A program made the translations under genes and the position numbers. 7,468 nucleotides of DNA from the NCBI GenBank assembly GCA_029554925.1, contig JAKPUV010001022.1:1-7468 (forward strand). The letters run 5' to 3'. The first letter of the stretch is position 1; each line of letters starts with the position of its first letter. This document shows positions 1 through 6,098 of this stretch, piece after piece. Source of the DNA: Candidatus Hydrogenedentota bacterium (GTDB taxonomy: Bacteria > Hydrogenedentota > Hydrogenedentia > Hydrogenedentales > CAITNO01). The notes under the pieces are model-generated. The model was not told the origin of the DNA. It did no database searches and worked only from the letters and a program-made list of their open reading frames with translations.

Positions 1-816
1 GGGCAGCCCCGCCGGATCGGGCACGGAGAACTCCCGGACTTCGAGCCGGACTTTTCCGGACCCGGACGGGGTGCGGGAGAACTGCGCCTCCAGCGGCCGT
101 CCCACCATCCACCGCACCAGCTGTTCCGCTGGCAGGTCGCAGGCGGCCGCCGTGCCGATCTTCTTCCCGTCGCGCAGCACGGTGATCCGGTCGGCGATCC
201 GGTAGATCTCCTCCATCTTGTGCGTGATGTAGATGATGCCGCAGCCCTGGCGGCGGAGCCCGTCAATCAGCGCGAACAGGCGCTCCACCTCCGGGGCGGC
301 CAGGCAGCTCGTGGGCTCGTCCATCACCACCACGCGGGCGTCGCCCGCCATGGCCTTCGCGATCTCGATGGACTGCTGCACGGAGATCGGGTGGTCGCCC
401 ACCAGCGAGGAGGGGGTAACCTCCATGCCCAGCCGCGCCAGAAGCGCGGCGCATTCCCGCTCCTGGCGGGCGCGCCGCACCCACCCGCGCGCGGCGTGCT
501 CGCGGCCGAGGAAAACGTTGTCCGAGACGCTCATTCCGGGAACCAGGGACAGCTCCTGGTGGATGACGGAAATGCCGCTCCGGCGCGCGTGCTGGGGCGA
601 CCGGAAGCGGACCGGCTGTCCGCCAAGCAGAATTTCTCCCTCGTACTCCGCATACACCCCCGCGAGAATCTTGATCAGGGTGCTCTTGCCCGCGCCGTTC
701 TCGCCCGCGAGGATGTGCACCTCGCCGGCCCGAAGGTCGAAATCCACCGAATCCAGGACACGGACGCCCGAAAAGGCCTTCCCAATGCCCCGCATGCTGA
801 GATGTTGCGTTTCCAT
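1..816 (-). CDS. Sugar ABC transporter ATP-binding protein, MglA/RbsA type (partial, C-terminal half beyond the left edge)
   Basis: The 272 codons present are the first nucleotide-binding domain and the start of the second half of a CUT2-family ATPase, which normally has about 500 residues with two fused ABC domains and energises monosaccharide import. Visible motifs are Walker A GENGAGKST (residues 38-46), Q-loop Gln87 in HQELSLV, Walker B VVVMDEP (162-168) and H-loop His199 in YITHKMEEI, all close to E. coli MglA. The signature region reads GDHPISVQQSIEIAKAM where MglA has GDLSVSQMQMIEIAKAF, so the LSxxQ core is poorly kept; in this family the two domains are often unequal. I chose the ATG at 816 because it gives the usual short N-terminus and follows AGGAGG, though the gap is only 2 bases. 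An in-frame ATG at 837 lacks a ribosome-binding site. The permease and binding-protein genes are not in view, so the sugar is unknown. Confidence 0.93.
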   Translation of the reverse strand, partial: METQHLSMRGIGKAFSGVRVLDSVDFDLRAGEVHILAGENGAGKSTLIKILAGVYAEYEGEILLGGQPVRFRSPQHARRSGISVIHQELSLVPGMSVSDNVFLGREHAARGWVRRARQERECAALLARLGMEVTPSSLVGDHPISVQQSIEIAKAMAGDARVVVMDEPTSCLAAPEVERLFALIDGLRRQGCGIIYITHKMEEIYRIADRITVLRDGKKIGTAAACDLPAEQLVRWMVGRPLEAQFSRTPSGSGKVRLEVREFSVPDPAGLP

Positions 817-848
817 GGCCTCCTGCCCGGACCACATGACCGGCGGGA

Positions 849-857
849 AGTTTAGCA
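849..857 (-). promoter_or_regulatory. Candidate extended -10 promoter for the sugar ABC ATPase gene
   Basis: Read on the minus strand this is TGCTAAACT, matching the extended -10 form TGnTAnnnT. A transcript starting about 7 bases downstream (near 842) would give a leader of roughly 25 bases before the ATG at 816 and would leave almost no leader before the alternative ATG at 837. No good -35 hexamer lies at 16-18 bases upstream, which is tolerable for extended -10 promoters. It is a pattern match only. Confidence 0.3.
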
Positions 858-876
858 CACCGCGCCGCCCCGGGGC

Positions 877-906
877 TTGCGGGGATTTGGCCCAAGTTGC
901 TATGCT
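877..906 (+). promoter_or_regulatory. Candidate promoter of the exosortase-epimerase operon
   Basis: A TTGCGG box at 877-882 and a TATGCT box at 901-906 are 18 bases apart. TG at 898-899 sits one base before the -10 box, giving an extended -10 element. This lies about 55 bases upstream of the ATG at 960, within the spacer between two divergent genes, which is where a promoter is expected. The -35 box is weak (three of six consensus bases). This is inference from consensus matching. Confidence 0.35.
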
Positions 907-959
907 TGTGCCCGCGCGAAAAGGGGCGGCACGCGCACCACACCAGGAGTAGACGGTCA

Positions 960-1889
960 ATGAGCGAGATTCCCCCCCGGGAGGAAGCCCATGGGGCGGA
1001 GGCCGCCCCGGAACCCGCCGGAAGGCGTGTCGGGGGGTTTGTCGCCGTTTTTGTCGTCACCGTTCTGTTCCTTCTGACCGCCTACCGCTACACCGTGGAC
1101 ACGCGAGTGAACGACTGGTACCTCTTCCAGGTCGCCCGCCACACCTCCTGGGTTCTCGACAAGATCGGGCATTCTTCCGAATTGGAAAGCCGGTACCTCT
1201 CCAATGAGGATCCGGCCCGGGTGCGCGCCACCCTGGCCGCCTGGGGGGAGGGGAGGGAGGCGCCGTCGGAGGACGAGGTGGCCCGATCCCCCAAAGAACC
1301 GCTGACTCCTTGGGAGAAATGGTCCTACCGTGCCCTCCAGGCACGCAGGGCCGGCAAAGGGGCGGGCAATGGACCGGGGGTCTCTTTTATCCTACGTCCC
1401 GGCATCTCCACGGAAATCTCCGACCTGTCGGAACGGCTTTCTGACCTCGACGGAGACACCGCGCTCGCGCCCGCGGAACGGGAGAAGCAGCAGGCGCCGC
1501 TCCTTGCGCGGCTCACAGAACTCCAGGAAATCCAGCAGGAGATCCGCCGGGGCGAGCGCCCGCAGGAGGAGGACACCACCCGGATGTTCCCCTTCGTGGT
1601 CGTCTCCGAGTGCGGGGCCATCGAGGTGATGGCGATCTTCCTGGCCGCCGTGCTGGCCTTCCCCGCCACCTGGCGCAAGAAGGCCTTTGGCCTCGTCGCC
1701 GGCGTGCCCCTCATGTATTCCGTCAACATTTTCCGGCTTTCCTTCCTCGGCGTGGTGGGGGCGCTCGACACCGAACACAAGTGGTTCAAGTTCGCCCATG
1801 AATACGTCTGGCAGGCCGTGTACATTGTGTTTGTCGTCGCGGTCTGGCTTGCCTGGGTGGAGTACATCGTCAAGAGGAAAACCCCATGA
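960..1889 (+). CDS. Exosortase/archaeosortase family transpeptidase, XrtH-like, with a large insert
   Basis: Exosortases are multi-pass inner-membrane cysteine transpeptidases that process and hand on proteins with C-terminal sorting tails (PEP-CTERM-like). The family triad is visible: Cys218 in SECGAIE, Arg259 in NIFRL and His280 in FAHEYVWQ. The His motif and the following hydrophobic segment resemble exosortase H. Membrane segments are about 25-42, 220-238, 243-266 and 285-302. Exosortase H proteins are usually near 170-190 residues, but this one has 309. The excess is a charged stretch between the first membrane segment and Cys218, including a Leu/Glu/Gln-rich probable coiled coil at about 150-203, plus a Pro/Glu-rich N-terminus (1-22). 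The ATG at 960 was chosen because AGGAG lies at 945-949; an in-frame ATG at 897 would add 21 residues overlapping the promoter. It overlaps the next gene by ATGA. No sorting-tail substrate is encoded here. Confidence 0.85.
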   Translation: MSEIPPREEAHGAEAAPEPAGRRVGGFVAVFVVTVLFLLTAYRYTVDTRVNDWYLFQVARHTSWVLDKIGHSSELESRYLSNEDPARVRATLAAWGEGREAPSEDEVARSPKEPLTPWEKWSYRALQARRAGKGAGNGPGVSFILRPGISTEISDLSERLSDLDGDTALAPAEREKQQAPLLARLTELQEIQQEIRRGERPQEEDTTRMFPFVVVSECGAIEVMAIFLAAVLAFPATWRKKAFGLVAGVPLMYSVNIFRLSFLGVVGALDTEHKWFKFAHEYVWQAVYIVFVVAVWLAWVEYIVKRKTP

Positions 1890-2470
1890 ACCGGACGAGG
1901 CCCCGGCAGAAACCCCTGTGGTTCTGCGTCAAATTCGTGGTTTTCGTGACGATTCTGGTCATGCTGTGGTGGTGGATGCTCCCCGCCTACGGCTGGCTGC
2001 TCCTGCAGGTGTCGGGCGGTTTCCTGAAGCACGTCCTGGGCGTCCCCGTGGTCTCCGGGGCCATCGTGCCCAAGGAGGTGCTGAACACGGGCACGGACCT
2101 CGTGTTCAACCTCTCCACCGGACAGCGGCGGGTCATGCACATCGGCCTGCTGGCCACGAACATCCCGCCCTATGCGGCCCTGGTGCTCGCCACGGGCGGG
2201 CTGGCAATGCGGCGGCGCGTCCGCGGCCTGGTCTACGGCCTTCTGATCCTGTGCCTGTTCCACGTCTCGTTCATCATCGTCGCCATGCGCTACCAGGACG
2301 CCCTCATGCGGGCCAGCGAGATCCCGACGGCGGTGGTCCAGTTCTTCCTGACCATGCCGTTTCTGCTTTGGATTGTGTTCGCCTACTGGGACCGTCTCTT
2401 CCAGGGGAGCGCCCCCGCGGAAGATCAAGGAAAAGACGGGGCCCGGAAAACACCGGAGGAAATGCCGTGA
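1886..2470 (+). CDS. Multi-pass membrane protein, probable exosortase H-associated protein
   Basis: This 194-residue protein has about four hydrophobic segments (roughly 12-42, 85-107, 114-134 and 148-168), basic N-terminal residues and a hydrophilic Pro/Glu/Lys tail (172-194). Its ATG overlaps the exosortase stop as ATGA and is preceded by AGAGGAAA, so the two are translationally coupled. Size, topology and position fit the small membrane proteins that accompany exosortase H in other bacteria; that match is from memory and was not tested by search. No enzyme motif is seen. The order of elements (membrane segment, the stretch LGVPVVSGAIVP at 51-62, hydrophobic helix, RRRVRGLVYG at 109-118, hydrophobic helix) faintly follows the exosortase layout, without its Cys, Arg and His. 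It could be a non-catalytic partner or a substrate-handling factor. Confidence 0.7.
   Translation: MNRTRPRQKPLWFCVKFVVFVTILVMLWWWMLPAYGWLLLQVSGGFLKHVLGVPVVSGAIVPKEVLNTGTDLVFNLSTGQRRVMHIGLLATNIPPYAALVLATGGLAMRRRVRGLVYGLLILCLFHVSFIIVAMRYQDALMRASEIPTAVVQFFLTMPFLLWIVFAYWDRLFQGSAPAEDQGKDGARKTPEEMP
2455..2460 (+). promoter_or_regulatory. Ribosome binding site that fixes the GTG start of the epimerase
   Basis: GGAGGA stands 6 bases before GTG at 2467, inside the last codons of the membrane-protein gene. This near-ideal site decides the start. The epimerase frame is open well upstream (to about 1687), but those codons overlap other genes and show no epimerase homology, and the family's N-terminus begins right after the GTG. 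Confidence 0.85.
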
Positions 2471-3747
2471 ACATCAAGGAACAATGCCTGCAGGCGCGCG
2501 ACGAGATGCGCCACCACCTTCTCAACGAGCTGCTTCCCTTTTGGAAAACCCACGGGGTGGACCGGGAACACGGCGGCTACCTCACCTATTTTGACAAGGA
2601 CGGCAACCCCACCGGGGAGGACGTGAAGACCCTCATCTGCCAGCTGCGGATGATCTTCACCTACTCCTCGATCTACCGGGCCAACCTGGACCCCGACGGG
2701 GCCTTCCTGGAAATGGCCGCGCAGGGTGTGGACTTTGTCCTGAAGCATTTCTGGGACGAGAAGTTCGGCGGCTGGTACTGGACCGCGCAGCGGGACGGCA
2801 CCCCCATTGACAAGAGCAAGATCATGTACGGCCAGTCCTTCGGCGTCTATTCCATGAGCGAGTACGCCATGGCGTCCGGCGACCCGCGCGGGATGGAGAT
2901 GGCGCTGAAGTCCTACGAGTCCATCAAGGTCAAGGCCGCCGATGTGGAGTGGGGCGGATTCGGCGAGTTTTTCGAGGAGGACTGGAGCCCGAAACGGCCC
3001 GGGGTCTACGGCGGCGACCGCAAGGGTTACGATGTGCACATGCACCTCATGGAGGCCTTCACCAACCTCTACGAGGCCACGGGCGACCACACGCACAAGC
3101 GGGAGACCCAGCGGGTCATCAACCTGCTCTTCAACCGGATCATCCACCCGGAGCACGGCACGGGCATCGCCCAGTTCGCCTTCGACTGGACGCCCCTGCG
3201 GGCCATCCTGTTCCGGAACGTGTGGGGTGCCGACCGCGACGTGGAGGACGACGAGGGGCGGCCCCTGGACAACACCAGCTTCGGGCACAACGTGGAGTTC
3301 GCCTGGCTGCTCAAGCACGCCATAGACATTCTGGGGCTCGACCTGGCGGAATACCGCGGGAAGATGGAGAAGCTGTTCGACCACTGCGTCCAGTGGGGGA
3401 TTGACTGGGAAAAGGGCGGCGTCTTCTGCGAGGGCCCGAACCACGGCCCCGCCCGCGAGCGCAACAAGGAGTTCTGGCAGCAGGCGGAATGCCTGATCGG
3501 CTTCGCCGACGCCTACCTGATCTTCCGCGAGGAGAAGTACTGGAAGGCCTATCACAACCTCCACCGCTTCGTGATGGACGTGATGATCAACCACCCGGTG
3601 GGCGAGTGGTGGCCGCTGTTTGACGAGAACAACAACCTCCTCTGGACCCACATGGCCCACGCCTGGAAGATCAACTACCACACCGTCCGCTCGGCCATCC
3701 AGACGGAGCGCCGCCTCAACAAGATCCTCTCGGTGCTCGACGCCTGA
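2467..3747 (+). CDS. AGE-family sugar 2-epimerase (cellobiose 2-epimerase-like)
   Basis: The 426-residue product belongs to the (alpha/alpha)6-barrel N-acylglucosamine/cellobiose 2-epimerase superfamily, cytoplasmic enzymes that epimerise or isomerise a sugar at C2. Recognisable blocks are LLPFWKTHGVD near the N-terminus, Arg61, MYGQSFGVYSMSEY (120-133), HMHLMEAFTNLY (191-202), SFGHNVEFAWLL (271-282), WQQAEC (337-342), GEWW (379-382) and AWKINYHTVR (399-408). His193, His274 and His405 correspond to the three functional His of cellobiose epimerases; the 131-residue spacing from His274 to His405 equals that of the characterised enzymes. About 20 extra residues (around 246-268) precede the GHNVE block. 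The start is GTG, overlapping the upstream stop as GTGA, so it is the third gene of the exosortase operon. The substrate may be a cello- or manno-disaccharide, mannose/glucose or an N-acylhexosamine, and cannot be decided from sequence. Family assignment is firm. Confidence 0.9.
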   Translation: MNIKEQCLQARDEMRHHLLNELLPFWKTHGVDREHGGYLTYFDKDGNPTGEDVKTLICQLRMIFTYSSIYRANLDPDGAFLEMAAQGVDFVLKHFWDEKFGGWYWTAQRDGTPIDKSKIMYGQSFGVYSMSEYAMASGDPRGMEMALKSYESIKVKAADVEWGGFGEFFEEDWSPKRPGVYGGDRKGYDVHMHLMEAFTNLYEATGDHTHKRETQRVINLLFNRIIHPEHGTGIAQFAFDWTPLRAILFRNVWGADRDVEDDEGRPLDNTSFGHNVEFAWLLKHAIDILGLDLAEYRGKMEKLFDHCVQWGIDWEKGGVFCEGPNHGPARERNKEFWQQAECLIGFADAYLIFREEKYWKAYHNLHRFVMDVMINHPVGEWWPLFDENNNLLWTHMAHAWKINYHTVRSAIQTERRLNKILSVLDA

Positions 3748-3763
3748 GGCCGAAAACCTTCAG

Positions 3764-3812
3764 AAAACAAGCGCCGCGGCGCCCGAAAGGGCCGCCGCGG
3801 CGCGCTTGTTTT
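3764..3812. terminator. Bidirectional intrinsic terminator between convergent operons
   Basis: The sequence begins AAAACAAGCG and ends CGCTTGTTTT, with GC-rich inner arms (CCGCGGCG against CGCCGCGG) and a CCC-GAAA-GGG tip at 3782-3791; two small bulges interrupt the stem. The T run closes the plus-strand hairpin, and the A run at 3764-3767 gives a T run on the minus strand, so it can stop transcription both ways. It starts 17 bases after the epimerase stop and ends 8 bases from the GDPD stop. Confidence 0.85.
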
Positions 3813-3819
3813 CGCCGGG

Positions 3820-4632
3820 TCAGCGGCCCCGCTCGCGGAGAAGCGCGACCAAGCCTTCCACCTCGTCGGTCTGGATGCCGTCCACGCCCAGGGCGAGCAT
3901 CTTCTCCCAGGTCTCCGGCCCGCCGTCGTCCACAAACAGCAGCGCGCCCGCCTCATGGGTCCGGGCGACCAGTCCCGCAGTGAGGTTGTCCCAGGAGGAG
4001 GCGACCACGGAAGGGGAGAGTAGGGACAGGATACGCGGCAGGTTTTTCTCGTCGCCCGGATCGGGCATGGGCAGGCACTCGGGACACGTGTCCCGGAGCT
4101 TGCGGAGTTGTCCCGCGCCGGCATACCAGACCGCGTCCTCCGCCATGCCCGCCTTTCGCAGCATGCCCGCGACCACGGCGGGGTCCGCGTCCTTGAGGTC
4201 CACATAAATGCCGATGCGGCCCCGGCAGACTTCCAGAATCTCCTCGAACGTGGGAATACGGGTCTCCACCCACTCCGGGCCGACCCGGCTGCCGATGTCC
4301 AGGGCCTTCAGCTCCGCCAGCGTGAAGTCGGCGACCTTCCCTTTGGCGTCCTTCGCGTAGGCGTCCACCGTGTCGTTGTGCATGCTGACGATGCGGCCGT
4401 CCTTCGTGGTCCGCAGGTCCACCTCGACGAAGTCGGCGCCGAGTTCAACGGCCTTCTCGTAGGCCGGAAGCGTGTTCTCGGGAATCCCCGCGTGCGCGCC
4501 TCGGTGGGCGATGACGTGCACGCCCCCCTGGCGGGGGGTGCGCTTGAGCGCCGGGCAGGGACCGGCCGCCCAGGCGGCGGCCAGCACGGACGCCGCAAGC
4601 GCCAGCGCGCAGAGACGCGCGCGGGGGCGCAT
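3820..4632 (-). CDS. Exported glycerophosphodiester phosphodiesterase family protein
   Basis: The 270-residue product starts with a classic signal peptide (basic MRPRAR, hydrophobic core to about Ala23, small residues for cleavage), so it should act outside the cytoplasmic membrane. A GDPD TIM-barrel follows: IAHRGAH with His43-Arg44, PENT (51-54), VEVDLRTTKDG with Glu70 and Asp72, His85 in SMHND, ETRIPTFEE (123-131) and YVDLKD (143-148), ending near DGIQTDEVE. Family members hydrolyse glycerophosphodiesters to glycerol-3-phosphate and an alcohol using a divalent metal. The usual RTT after the second His is replaced by AYA, so substrate preference may differ. Cys26 does not sit in a lipobox, so a lipoprotein is unlikely. 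Its ATG shares one base with the folE stop (TGATG) and has GAGGT upstream. It is the last gene of the pterin operon, with no obvious functional link to it. Confidence 0.88.
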   Translation of the reverse strand: MRPRARLCALALAASVLAAAWAAGPCPALKRTPRQGGVHVIAHRGAHAGIPENTLPAYEKAVELGADFVEVDLRTTKDGRIVSMHNDTVDAYAKDAKGKVADFTLAELKALDIGSRVGPEWVETRIPTFEEILEVCRGRIGIYVDLKDADPAVVAGMLRKAGMAEDAVWYAGAGQLRKLRDTCPECLPMPDPGDEKNLPRILSLLSPSVVASSWDNLTAGLVARTHEAGALLFVDDGGPETWEKMLALGVDGIQTDEVEGLVALLRERGR

Positions 4633-5201
4633 CAGTACCTCACATCGCGGTTGATGAGCTGCATGAACTCATGCCGCGTGATCTCGTCGTCGTGGAAACT
4701 GCCCAGGACGGTCGAGGTGGTCATGACGGAGTTCTGCTTCTCCACGCCCCGCATCATGGAGCACAGGTGGCGGCATTCCAGCACCACGCCGACCCCCTCG
4801 GCCTTGGTGTGGTCCATGACGGCGCGGGCGATCTGGGCCGTGAGCCGCTCCTGTATCTGGAGGCGGCGCGCGTAGAAGTCCACGATGCGCGCGATCTTGC
4901 TGAGGCCGATCACCCGCTTGCGGGCGATGTAGCCCACATGCGCCCGCCCGAAGAAGGGCAGCATGTGGTGCTCGCAGAGGCTGTACAGCTCGATGTCCCG
5001 CGAGATGATCATGTTGTTGGACTCGGCCTGGAAGATGGCGTTGTTGATCACGTCCTCCATGCGCTGGCCATAGCCCGAGGTGAGGAACTGCAGGGCCTTC
5101 GCGTAGCGCATCGGGGTCTTCAGCAGTCCCTCCCGCTCGGGATCCTCGCCGATCTCCACCAGCAGCTCCCGCATCAACTGGGCAACCCGTTCAAGATTCA
5201 T
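4632..5201 (-). CDS. folE: GTP cyclohydrolase I
   Basis: This 189-residue protein has the normal length and motifs of type I GTP cyclohydrolase, the cytoplasmic homodecameric zinc enzyme that converts GTP to 7,8-dihydroneopterin triphosphate and formate, the first step of folate and tetrahydropterin synthesis. The zinc ligands are present: Cys76 and His79 in [11 protein letters not shown], and Cys147 in [10 protein letters not shown]. The substrate-pocket stretch [17 protein letters not shown] (97-113) and TTSTVLG are intact, and [13 protein letters not shown] near the N-terminus is typical. Because zinc ligands and active-site residues are all kept, it should be active. Its ATG overlaps the folK stop as ATGA, and its stop touches the GDPD start. 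Confidence 0.98.
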   Translation of the reverse strand: MNLERVAQLMRELLVEIGEDPEREGLLKTPMRYAKALQFLTSGYGQRMEDVINNAIFQAESNNMIISRDIELYSLCEHHMLPFFGRAHVGYIARKRVIGLSKIARIVDFYARRLQIQERLTAQIARAVMDHTKAEGVGVVLECRHLCSMMRGVEKQNSVMTTSTVLGSFHDDEITRHEFMQLINRDVRY

Positions 5202-5713
5202 CGTTCAAACATCTCCCTGAGTCGTTCGGTAAACGCGTCCGCCCCCCTGCACGCCGCAACAGCGACGGGGTCGGTCAGTTCCCGGAGTGGACGCCCCGTG
5301 CCGGGGACCACCAGTCCGGGAAGCACGGCCAGCGCGGCCGCGGCCAGAAAGGGGCGCTCCCACAGGTGGGGGTCCGGCAGCGTCATGCCGGCCTCATGGC
5401 CCGTCCGGTCGCCATACAATAGCACATCGAGGTCGAGTGTGCGGGCGGCGTAGGCGTCCGCCGTGCGCGCGCGCCCCCGGGCCGCCTCCACCGGCCGAAG
5501 GATCCCGTCCCGCAGCGCGGCGGGGCCGTCCCCGTGCTCCACGACAACCACGCCGTTCAGATAGTCCGGCTGTTCCGGCCTTCCAATGGGCGCGGTGACG
5601 TAGAAAGGGGAGACCGCGAGGATGCGGACCCGTCGCGCCAGCAGCAGCAGGCCCTCCGCGATGTTCTCCTCGGGGTTAATATTCGCGCCGACCCCGATGA
5701 GGCAGCGCTCCAT
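5198..5713 (-). CDS. folK: 6-hydroxymethyl-7,8-dihydropterin pyrophosphokinase (HPPK)
   Basis: The 171-residue product is a monofunctional HPPK, which transfers pyrophosphate from ATP to 6-hydroxymethyl-7,8-dihydropterin, the step between FolB and dihydropteroate synthase. Family landmarks are GVGANI near the N-terminus (7-12), [19 protein letters not shown] (35-53), GRAR (80-83), the metal-binding [11 protein letters not shown] (91-101, Asp94 and Asp96) and [12 protein letters not shown]. The Met at 5713 was chosen because the family fold begins directly after it; the open frame to 5812 would overlap folB by about 100 bases. It begins one base after the folB stop (TGACATG) with only a weak ribosome-binding site, so it probably depends on translation of folB. 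The C-terminus runs about 10-15 residues past the conserved core. Confidence 0.95.
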   Translation of the reverse strand: MERCLIGVGANINPEENIAEGLLLLARRVRILAVSPFYVTAPIGRPEQPDYLNGVVVVEHGDGPAALRDGILRPVEAARGRARTADAYAARTLDLDVLLYGDRTGHEAGMTLPDPHLWERPFLAAAALAVLPGLVVPGTGRPLRELTDPVAVAACRGADAFTERLREMFER

Positions 5714-5714
5714 G

Positions 5715-6098
5715 TCAGGCCCGGCCCAGGTCGGCGCGGGTGCGGGAGATCTCCACGGCGACGCTGCGCGCGAAACGCAGCGCCCCCGGCTTGTCCACCG
5801 ACACGTCCGCACGCTCCACCCGGGGATCCTCCAGACAGAGACGGGCCACCTCCTCGGCGAGCCGCTCGACCAGGAAGAACTCCGACTCCTCCGCCATGGC
5901 GACCACGCGCTTCTTGACCTGTTTGTAGTCCACCGTGTCGCGGATGTCGTCGGAGGCGCAGGCGGCCCGGTAGTCCGCGTGCAGGGTGATGTTGAAAATC
6001 ACGTCCTGCCGCGCCACGCGCTCCTCGGGAAAAATGCCCACGATGCACCGCACCTGGAGGTCGCGGATGTGTATTTTGTCCAGCCGCCGCTCAGTCAT
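5715..6098 (-). CDS. folB: Dihydroneopterin aldolase
   Basis: The 127-residue product matches dihydroneopterin aldolase, which cleaves 7,8-dihydroneopterin to 6-hydroxymethyl-7,8-dihydropterin and glycolaldehyde and may also epimerise it to dihydromonapterin. Visible signatures are RCIVGIFPEER (17-27, Glu25/Glu26), the pterin-site DTVDYKQV (54-61, Tyr58), LVERLAEEVA (76-85, Glu78) and VDKPGAL (101-107), whose Lys103 is the catalytic lysine position. FolX, a phosphate-specific relative, is the alternative, but the KPGA motif and linkage to folK favour FolB. The start at 6098 gives the usual N-terminus (DKIHIRDL) and overlaps the upstream reductase by 8 bases; the longer frame to 6170 would add 24 residues read antisense-like through the reductase. 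Confidence 0.94.
   Translation of the reverse strand: MTERRLDKIHIRDLQVRCIVGIFPEERVARQDVIFNITLHADYRAACASDDIRDTVDYKQVKKRVVAMAEESEFFLVERLAEEVARLCLEDPRVERADVSVDKPGALRFARSVAVEISRTRADLGRA

Noticed and set aside
220..952. Plus-strand open frames opposite the sugar ABC ATPase
   Set aside because: They give low-complexity products, whereas the minus strand shows all the ABC motifs in one uninterrupted frame.
897..959. Upstream ATG extending the exosortase by 21 residues
   Set aside because: It falls inside the candidate -10 region, has no ribosome-binding site, and adds an unconserved Arg/His/Cys-rich stretch; AGGAG precedes the ATG at 960.
817..959. Riboswitch or small RNA gene in the divergent spacer
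   Set aside because: Only promoter-like boxes and a ribosome-binding site are visible; no conserved riboswitch core or strong stem with a T-tract was found.
1325..2428. Long open frame on the minus strand opposite the exosortase and membrane-protein genes
   Set aside because: Its product is Arg/His/Gln/Pro-rich with no recognisable domain, which is typical of antisense reading of GC-rich genes; the plus-strand genes have motifs, coupled starts and ribosome-binding sites.
1687..2466. In-frame upstream extension of the epimerase, giving a 686-residue protein
   Set aside because: The extra part overlaps two coding genes in another frame and has no homology pattern; GGAGGA-GTG at 2455-2469 marks the true start.
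2425..3681. Open frame of about 418 codons on the minus strand opposite the epimerase
   Set aside because: It mirrors the epimerase codon for codon and has no family motif. The plus-strand epimerase is clearly real.
960..3747. A PEP-CTERM-like sorting substrate encoded next to the exosortase
   Set aside because: None of the proteins in the window ends in a short motif, hydrophobic segment and basic cluster; substrates must lie elsewhere.
3820..4632. Lipoprotein signal in the GDPD-like protein (Cys26)
   Set aside because: The residues before Cys are AAGP, which do not fit a lipobox; an ordinary signal peptidase I site is more likely.
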